Assembly: GCF_028368975.1 (NCBI RefSeq)
Contig: NZ_JAQNDM010000002.1
Span: 3,110,007-3,174,006 of the forward strand
Source: Stigmatella ashevillena
Lineage (GTDB): Bacteria > Myxococcota > Myxococcia > Myxococcales > Myxococcaceae
Length of the DNA: 64,000 bases
Direction: 5' to 3'
Each line of letters begins with the position of its first letter. Position 1 is the stretch's first letter. The position numbers were made by a program, and so were the translations under genes. The notes under the pieces were generated by a model. The model saw only the letters and a list, made by a program, of their open reading frames with translations. It had not been told where the DNA came from and made no database searches. Shown here one piece after another: positions 28,639 to 37,202 of this stretch.

Positions 28639-29820
28639 TCAGAACATGTCCGGCAACACGGGCGGAGGACTGGTGAAGATCGCCGCCGCCCGCCGCACAC
28701 AGGCATCCTCCGCCGCGAGCGCCCCCACGGAGCGCAATGCCTCTGGCGTCAGGAAGCCCGAATAGAGCGGCGCGAGCGCCCGGATGTTCAGCCGCATCTG
28801 CCCTTCTCCGCCCCGCTCCACCCGGCCCTTGCCCTCGGAGACGTGGAGCATGAAGCGTCCCCGGTTCTCGGAAAAGAGTTCATCCTCTACTTCCAGGTGC
28901 AGGGTGCCGGAGAGGCCCTCTGGATACCCACGCGCCTCGAGGGCGGCCGGGACATCCAGCACCCGCAGCATCCAGTGATAGAGCAGCTTCACCTGGTACG
29001 TCTGCTCCTGGAGCAGAAAGAGCCAGGGATCCGCGGGCCCCCCGCTCCACACCGCCTCGAGGGCCAGTGACTTGTGGTCTCCCAGGAAGCTCAACAGCCG
29101 CCGTGCCGCCGTGGGCGTCAGTGCAACGAAGTCCGTGAGGACCAGCTCCTGCTTGTATTCCACCTTGCGCCGACGCACGAGGTAGACATAGCCCTCTACG
29201 CCTTGAGCCCCCTCCACGAGGAACCCATAAGCGGTCTCGTTGCGAGGACTGTGCACACGGTTCCAGATGTGAGGCACACGATCGAGGAAGCCGTGCCGCG
29301 AGGCGGCCTGGCGGCGATAAACGTCCTGAAGCACCGCGTGGTCCGTTTCCCTGATCGGCCGCAGCGCCAGGGCCCGCTCCCGGAAATCGAGCCCCTCGAC
29401 CTGCGCGCGAATCTCATACCGGGAACCCGCCTGCTCGTATCCCACGCGCCGGTAGAGGGTCTGGGTGGACGGATAGAGCACGGAGAGGGGAAAGCCCGCC
29501 CCCCGCATCTCCTGGAGAACCTCCCGCATGAGCTGGGTGGCCGTGCCCTGGCCTCGCGCGCGGGGGGACACGCCCACGCCGCCCACGCCCGCCATGGGGA
29601 CCCGGCGTCCGCCGTACCACTGGCCCATGGGAATGGGGAGCGCCATGGCCACCACTTCCCCGCGCTCCCTCAGCACCCGGAAGTTCGCGAGGCCAACCTT
29701 CTCCACCATCGCCGCCGCATCCGGGGGAGCAAGGGCGAACGACTGCGCTTCGATGTCGATCACCGCCTCCCGTTCCGCTGCGCCTTCTGGGGGACTGAAC
29801 CGTGGCCTGTCCATCTCCAT
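28639..29820 (-). CDS. Eis-like GNAT family N-acetyltransferase
   Basis: The 393-residue product has an N-terminal GNAT domain with acetyl-CoA binding segment VGVSPRARGQGTATQLM, a Tyr-rich acceptor segment (LYRRVGYEQAGSRYEI), a second acetyltransferase-like domain and a C-terminal sterol-carrier-like domain from ~residue 285. This is the architecture and length of Eis/YitI proteins, which acetylate amines (aminoglycosides in mycobacterial Eis). The start at 29820 (MEMDRPRF) is chosen; the open frame runs on to 30048 but overlaps the divergent gene with low-complexity sequence. Confidence 0.8.
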   Translation of the reverse strand: MEMDRPRFSPPEGAAEREAVIDIEAQSFALAPPDAAAMVEKVGLANFRVLRERGEVVAMALPIPMGQWYGGRRVPMAGVGGVGVSPRARGQGTATQLMREVLQEMRGAGFPLSVLYPSTQTLYRRVGYEQAGSRYEIRAQVEGLDFRERALALRPIRETDHAVLQDVYRRQAASRHGFLDRVPHIWNRVHSPRNETAYGFLVEGAQGVEGYVYLVRRRKVEYKQELVLTDFVALTPTAARRLLSFLGDHKSLALEAVWSGGPADPWLFLLQEQTYQVKLLYHWMLRVLDVPAALEARGYPEGLSGTLHLEVEDELFSENRGRFMLHVSEGKGRVERGGEGQMRLNIRALAPLYSGFLTPEALRSVGALAAEDACVRRAAAIFTSPPPVLPDMF

Positions 29821-29867
29821 GATTCCTCTGCTTTCGGTGGGACCACCGGTAGTATCCCGGACCCACC

Positions 29868-30764
29868 ATGAACCTGTCCTGCCAATCCTGCGGCGCCCAG
29901 CTCGTGGTGGAAGAAACGCTGCGCACCACCACGTGCCCCTACTGCGCGGCCCCCTCGGTGGTGGAGCGGCCCCCGGCCCCGGACCGGCCGCGGCCCACCT
30001 TCGCGCTGGGGTTCGTGCAGCTTCCCGAGCGGGCCCGGGAGCTCGCACGGCAAAACCTCCTGAAGCGCAGCTTCTGGGCCCCCTCCAGCCTCCGGAACGC
30101 CTCGGTCGAGGCCCTGCGCGGCATCTACGTGCCGGTCTACCTCTACAGCGTGCTGGTGCGCTCCGAGTTCACCGCCTCCATCGGCGAGAACTACACGGAG
30201 ACGGAGACCTACACGACGACGGAGAACGGACGGCAGGTCACCCGCACTCGACAGGTCACCCGCACCGAGTGGCGCCCCCTCCAGGGACAACACGCGGAGT
30301 ACGTTCAGGAGGTGCTCGTCACCGCCTCCTCCGGCCTGACCAATGACGAGCTCCAAGCCCTGGAGCCGTTCGATCTGCGGCAACTGCGGCGCTACGAGGA
30401 TGCGCTCATCGCGGGATGGATCGCCGAGGAGCCCTCGCTTCCCCAGGAGAAGTGTCTGGAGTTGGCGCGCCAGGAAGTCATGGGCCACATGAAGCAGCGG
30501 CTCTCGGCCTTCATGCCAGGAGACTCCCACCGGGAGCTGTCGTACTCGACCCGATTCGAGAACGAAGCGCTGTCGGTTTGCCTGCTGCCCGTCTGGGTCC
30601 TGGCCCTGCGCCATGATCCCCAGTCCCCGCCCCTGCGCTTCCTGGTCAACGGCCAGACCGGCGCCGTCCATGGCAAGGTGCCCATCTCCTGGGTCAAGGT
30701 CATCCTCGCGGTACTCCTGGCCCTCCTCGTGGTGGGTGTCCTGTCCCTCCTCTTCTCGAAGTGA
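29868..30764 (+). CDS. Zinc-ribbon, C-terminally membrane-anchored protein (paralogue 1)
   Basis: The 298-residue product has an N-terminal zinc ribbon (CQSCG and CPYC, residues ~4-25), a ~220-residue soluble domain, and a single hydrophobic helix at the very C-terminus (VKVILAVLLALLVVGVLSLLF). The layout predicts a tail-anchored inner-membrane protein with the ribbon in the cytoplasm. It shares architecture and recurring motifs (RTEW/RTEF, ASxGLT, a final LVNGQTGAVHGKVPISWVK block) with the next gene, 4 bp downstream. The function is unknown. A Thr/Glu-rich segment (TETETYTTTENGRQVTRTRQ) lies mid-protein. Confidence 0.75.
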   Translation: MNLSCQSCGAQLVVEETLRTTTCPYCAAPSVVERPPAPDRPRPTFALGFVQLPERARELARQNLLKRSFWAPSSLRNASVEALRGIYVPVYLYSVLVRSEFTASIGENYTETETYTTTENGRQVTRTRQVTRTEWRPLQGQHAEYVQEVLVTASSGLTNDELQALEPFDLRQLRRYEDALIAGWIAEEPSLPQEKCLELARQEVMGHMKQRLSAFMPGDSHRELSYSTRFENEALSVCLLPVWVLALRHDPQSPPLRFLVNGQTGAVHGKVPISWVKVILAVLLALLVVGVLSLLFSK

Positions 30765-30768
30765 GCGC

Positions 30769-31725
30769 ATGCCTTCCACCGAGTCCTCCTGCACGCGCTG
30801 CCACAGCGCATTGGAAGCAGAAGATCTCCGCTGCACCGTCTGCGCGCTCCCCACCCCCGAGCGGGCGCAGGGCCCGGAGGGTCTGGTCAAAGCCCGCGTC
30901 ACCCGCTGTGGCACCTGTGGTGCCGCGGTCGCGTACTCCGTGGAAGTCCAGGCGCCCCGGTGCGCCTACTGCACCTCGGTCATGCACACCGAGACCCAGG
31001 CGGATCCTGTCGATCAGGCAGACCGGTTCGTCCCCTTCACGGTGGAGCCAGAGGCGGCACGGAAGGCCTTGCAGACATTCCTGGGCAGTGGCGGTTTCTT
31101 CCGCCCCTCGGACCTGGCGAGCACCGCGGCCATCGACTCGCTGAAACCGCTGTGGTGGCCCGCCTGGGCGTTCGATGCCCAGGCCGTGGTGACCTGGGCC
31201 GCGGACACCAATGAAGGCGCCCGGAGAAGTGACTGGGCCCCCCATGCTGGAGAGGCCCAATTCGTCCTGCGCGACATCCTGGTCTCTGCCTCGCGGGGCC
31301 TGACGCTCAAGGAGACCACGGGGCTTGCCTCCTCCTACGAGCTCTCCCAGGCCGTGCCCGGGCAGCAGGGGCCCTCCGAGGCGCAGGTGGAACTCTTCGA
31401 CGTCACGCGCTCGGGCGCCCGCAGACAAATCCTGGCCACGGTGCAGGAGGAAGCCCGGGCACACGTCGCCCGGACGGAGTTTCCCGGCCGCCGCCACCGG
31501 AACCTGCACGTCGCCGTGGTGCTGTCGGGCCTGAAGACCCGCCACTTCGAGCTGCCCGCCTACGTGCTCGCCTACCGCTACCGCCACAAGCTCTACCGGG
31601 TCGTGGTCCACGGCCAGCAGGCCGGGTGTGTCCTCGGCGACAGACCGGTCTCGGTGGTGAAGGTGGTGCTCACCGTCTTCGCTGGCCTGCTGCTGGCCGC
31701 GCTGCTGCTGCGCCTGCTCTCCTGA
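30769..31725 (+). CDS. Zinc-ribbon, C-terminally membrane-anchored protein (paralogue 2)
   Basis: The 318-residue product carries two zinc ribbons at the N-terminus (CTRC...CTVC and CGTC...CAYC, residues ~7-70), then a domain paralogous to that of the upstream gene (DILVSASRGLT, VVVHGQQAGCVLGDRPVSVVK) and one C-terminal membrane helix (VVLTVFAGLLLAALLLRLL). ATG 30769 follows the upstream stop by 4 bp. The pair probably arose by tandem duplication and forms one unit. Function is unknown. It converges with the secretion ATPase gene. Confidence 0.75.
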   Translation: MPSTESSCTRCHSALEAEDLRCTVCALPTPERAQGPEGLVKARVTRCGTCGAAVAYSVEVQAPRCAYCTSVMHTETQADPVDQADRFVPFTVEPEAARKALQTFLGSGGFFRPSDLASTAAIDSLKPLWWPAWAFDAQAVVTWAADTNEGARRSDWAPHAGEAQFVLRDILVSASRGLTLKETTGLASSYELSQAVPGQQGPSEAQVELFDVTRSGARRQILATVQEEARAHVARTEFPGRRHRNLHVAVVLSGLKTRHFELPAYVLAYRYRHKLYRVVVHGQQAGCVLGDRPVSVVKVVLTVFAGLLLAALLLRLLS

Positions 31726-31733
31726 AGCAGGCG

Positions 31734-33266
31734 TCAGCCGTGCCGCTCATCGCGGGTGGCGATGATGTGCCGGTAGGGCACCACGCGGACCAGCTCATCC
31801 AGCGTGGTCAGCCCCGCGGCGATCTTCTCCAGGGCATCGTCCACCATGGTCTTGAAGAAGTGCTCGCGCGCGTACTTGCGGATCTGCGCGTTGTGGGCTC
31901 CCGCGACAATGAGATCCTGCATGCCCGGATCCACCAAGAGCAGCTCGAAGATGCCCACACGGCTGCGGTAGCCCGTGTGATGGCAGTGGGCGCAGCCCCG
32001 CCCCTTTCGCGGCTGCACGCCCTCCAGCAGGGCACCAAAGAGCGCCTTCTGCTCATCGGAGGGCTCATACTCCTCCGAGCACTTCTCGCAGACGCGGCGG
32101 GCCAGCCGCTGCGCCAGGACGGCCAGGAGTGCGTCCGCGATGTCCGTGTTGTCCAGCTCCAGGCCCCGCAGGCGGCCAATGGCCCCCACCGCGTCCGCGG
32201 TGTGGAGCGTGCCCAGGACGAGGTGGCCAGTGCGGGCCGCGTTGAGGGCGGTGCTGCCCGTCTCCAGGTCGCGGATCTCCCCCACCAGCAACACGTTCGG
32301 ATCCTGACGCAAGAGCGCGCGCAGCAACGAAGCGTAGGGCATCTGCGGGCTGACTTGCTTCTGGTTGACCTTGGGGACGAAGTACTCGATCGGATCCTCG
32401 GCGGTGATGATCTTCCGCCGACCGTCATTGAGCTGGGCCAGGGCCGAATACAGCGTGGTCGTCTTCCCGCTGCCCGTGGGGCCGGTCACGAGCACGAGCC
32501 CCTCGGGGTTGACGAGCAGTTGCAGGAAGACGCGCTGCATCTCGTCGTTCATGCCCAGCTTGCCCACTGGAACGAGCCCGGCGTCTGAGTCGAGGATGCG
32601 GATGACCACGTCCTCGCCCGTAGGGCTCGGCACCACGCTCACGCGGTAGTCGATGACCTTCCGGTCATCCTCCCCCCGGTCGATGACCGCGCGAATGCGG
32701 CCATCCTGGGGCTTGCGGCGCTCGGTGATGTCCATCTCCGCGAGGATCTTGATCCGGCTGACCACCTCGTGGATCGTCTCCGGATCCATGTCCGTGTACA
32801 TCTGGTGGAGGATGCCGTCGATGCGCAGGCGGAGATCCACATCCCCCGGGTAGCACTCGATGTGGATATCCGAGGACTTCTTGTCCACCGCCAGGGTGAG
32901 GATGTGGTTGACGAGTTCCACGGCGGACGGCTGGGGCTTGGAGAACGGGCTGGGGCGGATGACGAGGTTCGCCAGCACGCGCGGCCCAGTTCCAAAGCCG
33001 GCCTGCAAGGCGGATTCGATCTCGTACCGGTTGAGCCGCACCGGCTGGATGGGACGCTCCAGCAGATCTCCAATCTGCTGGAGGACGTGCACGGCATCGG
33101 GCCGCACCATGCCCACCGTCACCGTGGCGTTCGGCTTCTCCGGCTCGACCTTGCCCAGAACCACCACGAGGTGGCGGCGGCAGAAGGGCTCCGGAAGGAG
33201 CCGCAGGGAGTTGCGATCGAGCTGAAACTGGGAGAGTTCGGAGAAACCGTCAGGACCATTCGGCAT
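31734..33266 (-). CDS. GspE/PilB family secretion ATPase
   Basis: The 510-residue product has an MshE/GspE N-terminal domain and a complete ATPase core: Walker A GPTGSGKTTT, Asp/His boxes, Walker B LLVGEIRD, and a CM zinc motif with two CxxC pairs (CEKC and CAHC). These hexameric ATPases power type IV pilus or type II secretion assembly. No GspF/PilC, pseudopilin or secretin genes are nearby, so it is an orphan in this window. ATG 33266 starts 7 bp after the ceramidase-like stop; an open longer reading to 33353 overlaps that gene. Confidence 0.9.
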   Translation of the reverse strand: MPNGPDGFSELSQFQLDRNSLRLLPEPFCRRHLVVVLGKVEPEKPNATVTVGMVRPDAVHVLQQIGDLLERPIQPVRLNRYEIESALQAGFGTGPRVLANLVIRPSPFSKPQPSAVELVNHILTLAVDKKSSDIHIECYPGDVDLRLRIDGILHQMYTDMDPETIHEVVSRIKILAEMDITERRKPQDGRIRAVIDRGEDDRKVIDYRVSVVPSPTGEDVVIRILDSDAGLVPVGKLGMNDEMQRVFLQLLVNPEGLVLVTGPTGSGKTTTLYSALAQLNDGRRKIITAEDPIEYFVPKVNQKQVSPQMPYASLLRALLRQDPNVLLVGEIRDLETGSTALNAARTGHLVLGTLHTADAVGAIGRLRGLELDNTDIADALLAVLAQRLARRVCEKCSEEYEPSDEQKALFGALLEGVQPRKGRGCAHCHHTGYRSRVGIFELLLVDPGMQDLIVAGAHNAQIRKYAREHFFKTMVDDALEKIAAGLTTLDELVRVVPYRHIIATRDERHG

Positions 33267-33273
33267 GGGGGGC

Positions 33274-35346
33274 TTACTGGACGGTAAACTCTCTGGAATA
33301 GCCCGTATAGGGGCGAATCGCCCCGTCCCAACCGGACTTCCAGTCGCCGTCATGCCGGATGCGGTACGTGCCTGGAACCGCCGTGGCGGGGATCGCCCAC
33401 TCGACGGTTACGTGAGAGCACGCCAGCGTGGGCACACAGTTGTTGCGCTCCCACCGGTACTTCGTCTCCCAGTCCCAGTCATACAGAACCGGCAGCCACG
33501 TCGAGCCCGACTTGCGCTGCACCTGGAGGAAAGAGCCCTGTCGGCGCAGGTTGTTCTTCGGATGGCCTCCCCAGAACTTCACGCTCACCGTCTGGCCGCG
33601 CGTATACGAGGCGTTCGCCTGGGTCACGATGCCCCCGAACTCCACCCACAGCAGCTTGTCGTCGAACACCACCCCGGTTTGCAGGCTCGTCTGCTCGTTG
33701 CGCAGGTCTCTCGGGGTGGGGCCTGGCGCCACCAGGCTCCCCGCGCGAAGGGCCGAGGCCAACCGCTCCGTCTCCTGCTGCACCGCGGCCAGCGTCCACG
33801 GTCCAAAGTGGGTGGACGCGCCTTCGTAGTCCTGCTTCGCGTACTCCTCGCGCGTGACCAAATAGCCCGCGTAGGCATTCGACAGACCGGCGATCACCAC
33901 CTGATCCACACCCAAGGGCGCCAGTTGCGCCAGGACCGTCTGGCGCAGCCTCCGGCCGGCCATCGTCGTCATCTCGAAGGGCACCGCCACCAGCGCCAGG
34001 TTGCCCAGGGTGACCACCTGCAGCGGGAGCACCTCGGGCGTCCAGGGGTAGGGCACCATGGTTCCCATCTGCAGCACCACGGGCTTCTCTCCCTGACAAG
34101 AGGTCGTGGTGAGCCCGCAGGTGAACTCGCTCCAGGCGTTGTGGACCTGCTCACAGGTGGCGCCCTCGCTGCCGAAGCCCGGGCCGTCCTCCGCTCCCGC
34201 CAGCATGGAGACGCCAATGGCCGCCTCGCACGTGGAGCGCCATACGCCATCCGTGTACTTCGGGGCCACCGCGACCTCGTCCATCTTCACGTAGGCATGC
34301 CGGTAATCCACCGCTCCCGCCAGCAGCTGCGAGGCCCCGTCATAGAGCTGCTTCGCCAGGACATATTGCTTGCGGCCCGAGAACTCCGTGCTCTCGAAGT
34401 CATTGGCCCCGCCCCCATTCTCTCCCCCGAGGATGTTGGGCGTCACGTCCCCTTCGTTGCTCTGGGCGAAGGCCGCGACGAACGTCTTCGAAGAGAAGTA
34501 GTTCGTGCCCTTGTCCTTCTCGAAGAGATACGAGGCATAGCCCTTGTTGTCGCCACTGATGAGCCGGTTGTCATTGCCCATGGACGTGCCGTGCACGGCG
34601 AACCAGTTGAGGAGCCCCACCTCCGTCCCATCCGCGCCCTGGAGCTTCAGCAGCGTCATGCGCTTGTCGGTGTCGTGGGGCTCCTGCCCCCGCTCCGCGG
34701 CAGGGTTGCGCAGGTACGCCCCCGGCGAGCGGTTGATGCTGGCGCCGAGCAGATCCCCCGAGGCGATGCGAATGTTGCCCGGCGCGAGGTTGGTGTGCGC
34801 CTGGACGATGGCCTGGAAGATGCCATCCACGATGGCATCGAAGTTCTGCCGGTCGTACCCCAGCACGGTCAGGTTGTAGAGGGCGTAGTGCGAGAAGCCG
34901 CCCGGCCCGCTGTGGGTGTGCGTGGCGCTGAGCACCACGTTCTCATCCGAGTAGAGGTTGCCGTACCGCGCCTTCAGGCGCTCCACCACCTGCTGCCTCA
35001 CCCCTTGGAAGATCTGGCCCGCGTCCGCGCTGACGAAGGCCACGCGCTTGCCATTGCACGGCGAGGCGATGACGAAGGCGCGGGCACGCAGGCGCTGGTG
35101 AATGCCCGCCGTCTTCTGGTCGATCATCGCGTAGCCCATCATCCCCAGCTCCGCGGCGGGACCGGTGATGTCGTAGATGCCCGAGCCCACTTGAAAGGCG
35201 GTGTTGCCCGCGCAGGCACCCGTCAACAACTCCTGGCCGTCCGACGTGGCGCCGCCCCCCCGCTCGGAGGCAATGTCCGGGATGCACGCGCTCAGCGCGA
35301 GCACCAACGCCCAGGTACACCAGGAACCCGATGACTTTCGCATCAT
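33274..35346 (-). CDS. Neutral/alkaline ceramidase-like lipoprotein
   Basis: The ~690-residue product has a lipoprotein signal (ALVLALSAC) and the neutral ceramidase fold: N-terminal catalytic domain with the GSGIYDITGP start, ATHTHSGPGG metal-binding motif, VHGTSM, and a C-terminal Ig-like domain. Ceramidases hydrolyse ceramide to sphingosine and fatty acid. The nucleophile motif GDVSPN reads GDVTPN here, replacing Ser with Thr. Myxobacteria make and use ceramide lipids, so such an enzyme is plausible. The start has GGGAGGA just upstream; ATG 35343 and 35346 are adjacent. It is divergent from the methyltransferase gene. Confidence 0.85.
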   Translation of the reverse strand: MMRKSSGSWCTWALVLALSACIPDIASERGGGATSDGQELLTGACAGNTAFQVGSGIYDITGPAAELGMMGYAMIDQKTAGIHQRLRARAFVIASPCNGKRVAFVSADAGQIFQGVRQQVVERLKARYGNLYSDENVVLSATHTHSGPGGFSHYALYNLTVLGYDRQNFDAIVDGIFQAIVQAHTNLAPGNIRIASGDLLGASINRSPGAYLRNPAAERGQEPHDTDKRMTLLKLQGADGTEVGLLNWFAVHGTSMGNDNRLISGDNKGYASYLFEKDKGTNYFSSKTFVAAFAQSNEGDVTPNILGGENGGGANDFESTEFSGRKQYVLAKQLYDGASQLLAGAVDYRHAYVKMDEVAVAPKYTDGVWRSTCEAAIGVSMLAGAEDGPGFGSEGATCEQVHNAWSEFTCGLTTTSCQGEKPVVLQMGTMVPYPWTPEVLPLQVVTLGNLALVAVPFEMTTMAGRRLRQTVLAQLAPLGVDQVVIAGLSNAYAGYLVTREEYAKQDYEGASTHFGPWTLAAVQQETERLASALRAGSLVAPGPTPRDLRNEQTSLQTGVVFDDKLLWVEFGGIVTQANASYTRGQTVSVKFWGGHPKNNLRRQGSFLQVQRKSGSTWLPVLYDWDWETKYRWERNNCVPTLACSHVTVEWAIPATAVPGTYRIRHDGDWKSGWDGAIRPYTGYSREFTVQ

Positions 35347-35398
35347 TCCTCCCTCACTCTCTTCGATGTCCTTCCAGTCTATCCTCGACCTGGAGAGG

Positions 35399-37024
35399 AT
35401 GAGAGCCCGGATGCCCCGTGTCCGCCCCGTACCGCCCATCCTCGACGAAGAAGCCCTTGTCCATCGGTTTGCCGGGCTGGATCGGCGTGTCCTGGGCGCC
35501 TATTACACGCCCGCCGCCTTGGTGGAACGCACGCTGGGGCTCGCCCTGACGCACCTGGACAATGAGCCGTTGTCCAACAGGCCGTTGTCCAACGGGCCGT
35601 TGTCCAACAGGCCGTTGTCCATTGTGGACCCCGCGTGTGGCGCCGGCGCGTTTCTGTCCGCCGCCGCACGCATGCGGCCCAAGGCCCAGCTGCTCGGCCT
35701 GGAAGTCACAGCGCCCGCCGCCCAGCTCTGTCAGGCCCGCGTGCCCTCGGCCCAGGTGCACGTGGGCGATGCCTTGCGAGGGGGCCTGGAGCCACTGCTC
35801 GCGAACATCCCTCCGGCCCACCGGGAGTTGTGGGTGGGCAACCCGCCCTACAACGGCACCTCGCCCGTGCTCAAAGACCGGCCCGCCTATGCCCGGCTCC
35901 GCTCGCTCCTGCCAGTCACACTGCCCCCGGGTACCAGCCTGAGGGATGACTTCGCCTTCTTCCTGCTCGTCGCCGCGCACCGGCTCACCACCCGTCCCGG
36001 GGTGCTCGCCTTCATCACCCCGTCCAGCCTCCTCGACGCCTTCCTCTATGCCCCGCTCCGCCATGCCCTGCTCGGCGCGCTGAGGCTGTGTCATGTGGTG
36101 GACCTGGGCGCGGGTGCATTCGCCAACACCCAGGTCCGCACCTGCATCACCGTCTGGAGTTCACTGCCCGGCCCCACCGTCCCCATCCCCTTTGAGAAAA
36201 CGGGCGGGAATGCCTCCTTCATCCCCTCGCCTCCCGAGTGGCGGCTCGCTCCCACGCCGCACGCGGCAATGGAACTCGACGCGCGCTGGCAGGCACAGGG
36301 AGAGCCCCTCACCCAGCTGGTTCCCGTGAGCTTTCCGGGAGTGAAGACCCGCTTCGATGAGCTGCTGGTGGATGAAGACCCAGAGCGGCTTCTCGAGCGC
36401 CTGCGCCACTTCGCCCGGACGTCTCCCCGGGGACTGCGCGGCTTCATGAAAGCCCACGGCATTCCCAGCGCGCTCCTGCCCAAGCTGCAAGCCCTCAAGG
36501 AAGGCCCCGCGTTCCGCGTAGAGCCTGCCCAGGTACGTCCCTTCTTCCGCTATGCCGGCGCACGCCACCGGGGCTCGATTCCGCCCGAGGCCCGCGCCTT
36601 CTGCTACCTGGACCGGCGCCTCATTCCCCGAGGGGATCACCGGCTGCGCGGGCCGTATGATCCGCACCGCGGCGAGGTGAAGCTGCTCTTCAACGTGAGG
36701 GAACTCCCGCTCTCCGCGGCCCTCCTGGAAGAGGAAGGCTGCGTGCATGATCACCGTCACGCCCGCTTCGCGCCTCTCTTCGTGCCCCAGCGCATCCGGG
36801 AGGAAGGGCTCGACATCACCCGGGATGTCCGCGCAGCCCAGGCCCTGGGCCCCCTGGTCCCCAACCTCTCCCCGCGAGGCCTCGCCTGGGCGGAGCGGCT
36901 CGGAGGCCCCCTCGCGGCCTTTCGCGAACTCGTGCGCTTTCTCAACAGCCCTCGGGTTCAGCAGGTCTGGGCCCCCGCCTTTGGCGCGTCCCGCGTCCTG
37001 CCCGTTCCCCTCACCGATGAATGA
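35399..37024 (+). CDS. Orphan N6-adenine DNA methyltransferase-like protein
   Basis: The ~541-residue product has an N-terminal LGAYYTP motif, SAM-binding motif I DPACGAGAF (residues 77-85) and catalytic NPPY (residues 148-151), the pattern of gamma-type N6-adenine methylases such as Eco57I/BREX-PglX relatives. A C-terminal ~300 residues may be target recognition. No endonuclease, helicase or other restriction gene is adjacent, so it is solitary. Start is uncertain: 35366, 35399 and 35411 are all open; GGAG precedes 35399. A 15-bp tandem repeat lies just before motif I. Confidence 0.8.
   Translation: MRARMPRVRPVPPILDEEALVHRFAGLDRRVLGAYYTPAALVERTLGLALTHLDNEPLSNRPLSNGPLSNRPLSIVDPACGAGAFLSAAARMRPKAQLLGLEVTAPAAQLCQARVPSAQVHVGDALRGGLEPLLANIPPAHRELWVGNPPYNGTSPVLKDRPAYARLRSLLPVTLPPGTSLRDDFAFFLLVAAHRLTTRPGVLAFITPSSLLDAFLYAPLRHALLGALRLCHVVDLGAGAFANTQVRTCITVWSSLPGPTVPIPFEKTGGNASFIPSPPEWRLAPTPHAAMELDARWQAQGEPLTQLVPVSFPGVKTRFDELLVDEDPERLLERLRHFARTSPRGLRGFMKAHGIPSALLPKLQALKEGPAFRVEPAQVRPFFRYAGARHRGSIPPEARAFCYLDRRLIPRGDHRLRGPYDPHRGEVKLLFNVRELPLSAALLEEEGCVHDHRHARFAPLFVPQRIREEGLDITRDVRAAQALGPLVPNLSPRGLAWAERLGGPLAAFRELVRFLNSPRVQQVWAPAFGASRVLPVPLTDE
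35567..35626 (+). repeat. 15-bp intragenic tandem repeat (four units) in the methyltransferase
   Basis: Units of 15 bp (ccgttgtccaacagg and variants) start at 35567, 35582, 35597 and 35612; the last is partial. They encode PLSNR/PLSNG/PLSNR/PLSI immediately before SAM motif I. The unit length keeps the frame, so copy-number change would lengthen or shorten the linker by five residues without inactivating the gene. Confidence 0.9.
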
Positions 37025-37095
37025 AGCACCAACATGTCTTCTCTCACGGTTATTTTCCAGCACATAGAAAACACAATTTAACAGGTTTACAGCTA

Positions 37096-37125
37096 TTGAC
37101 GGTCTTGAAGCTCAAGAGCTAAGAA
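37096..37125 (+). promoter_or_regulatory. Candidate promoter of the secreted protease, with palindromes between hexamers
   Basis: In an AT-rich gap, TTGACG (37096-37101) and TAAGAA (37120-37125) are 18 bp apart, a fair vegetative promoter. The spacer contains overlapping palindromes CTTGA-AGC-TCAAG (37104-37116) and AGCTC-AA-GAGCT (37109-37120), which could be a regulator binding site. Transcription start would be near 37132, about 70 bp before the gene. Confidence 0.4.
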
Positions 37126-37202
37126 TCCGTTTTGTGAGCGAGCCCGGAAGAACCCGGGTTTGTTCACAACCCACCCGCCTCATCCCCCGAGGAAGCACAT
37201 CC

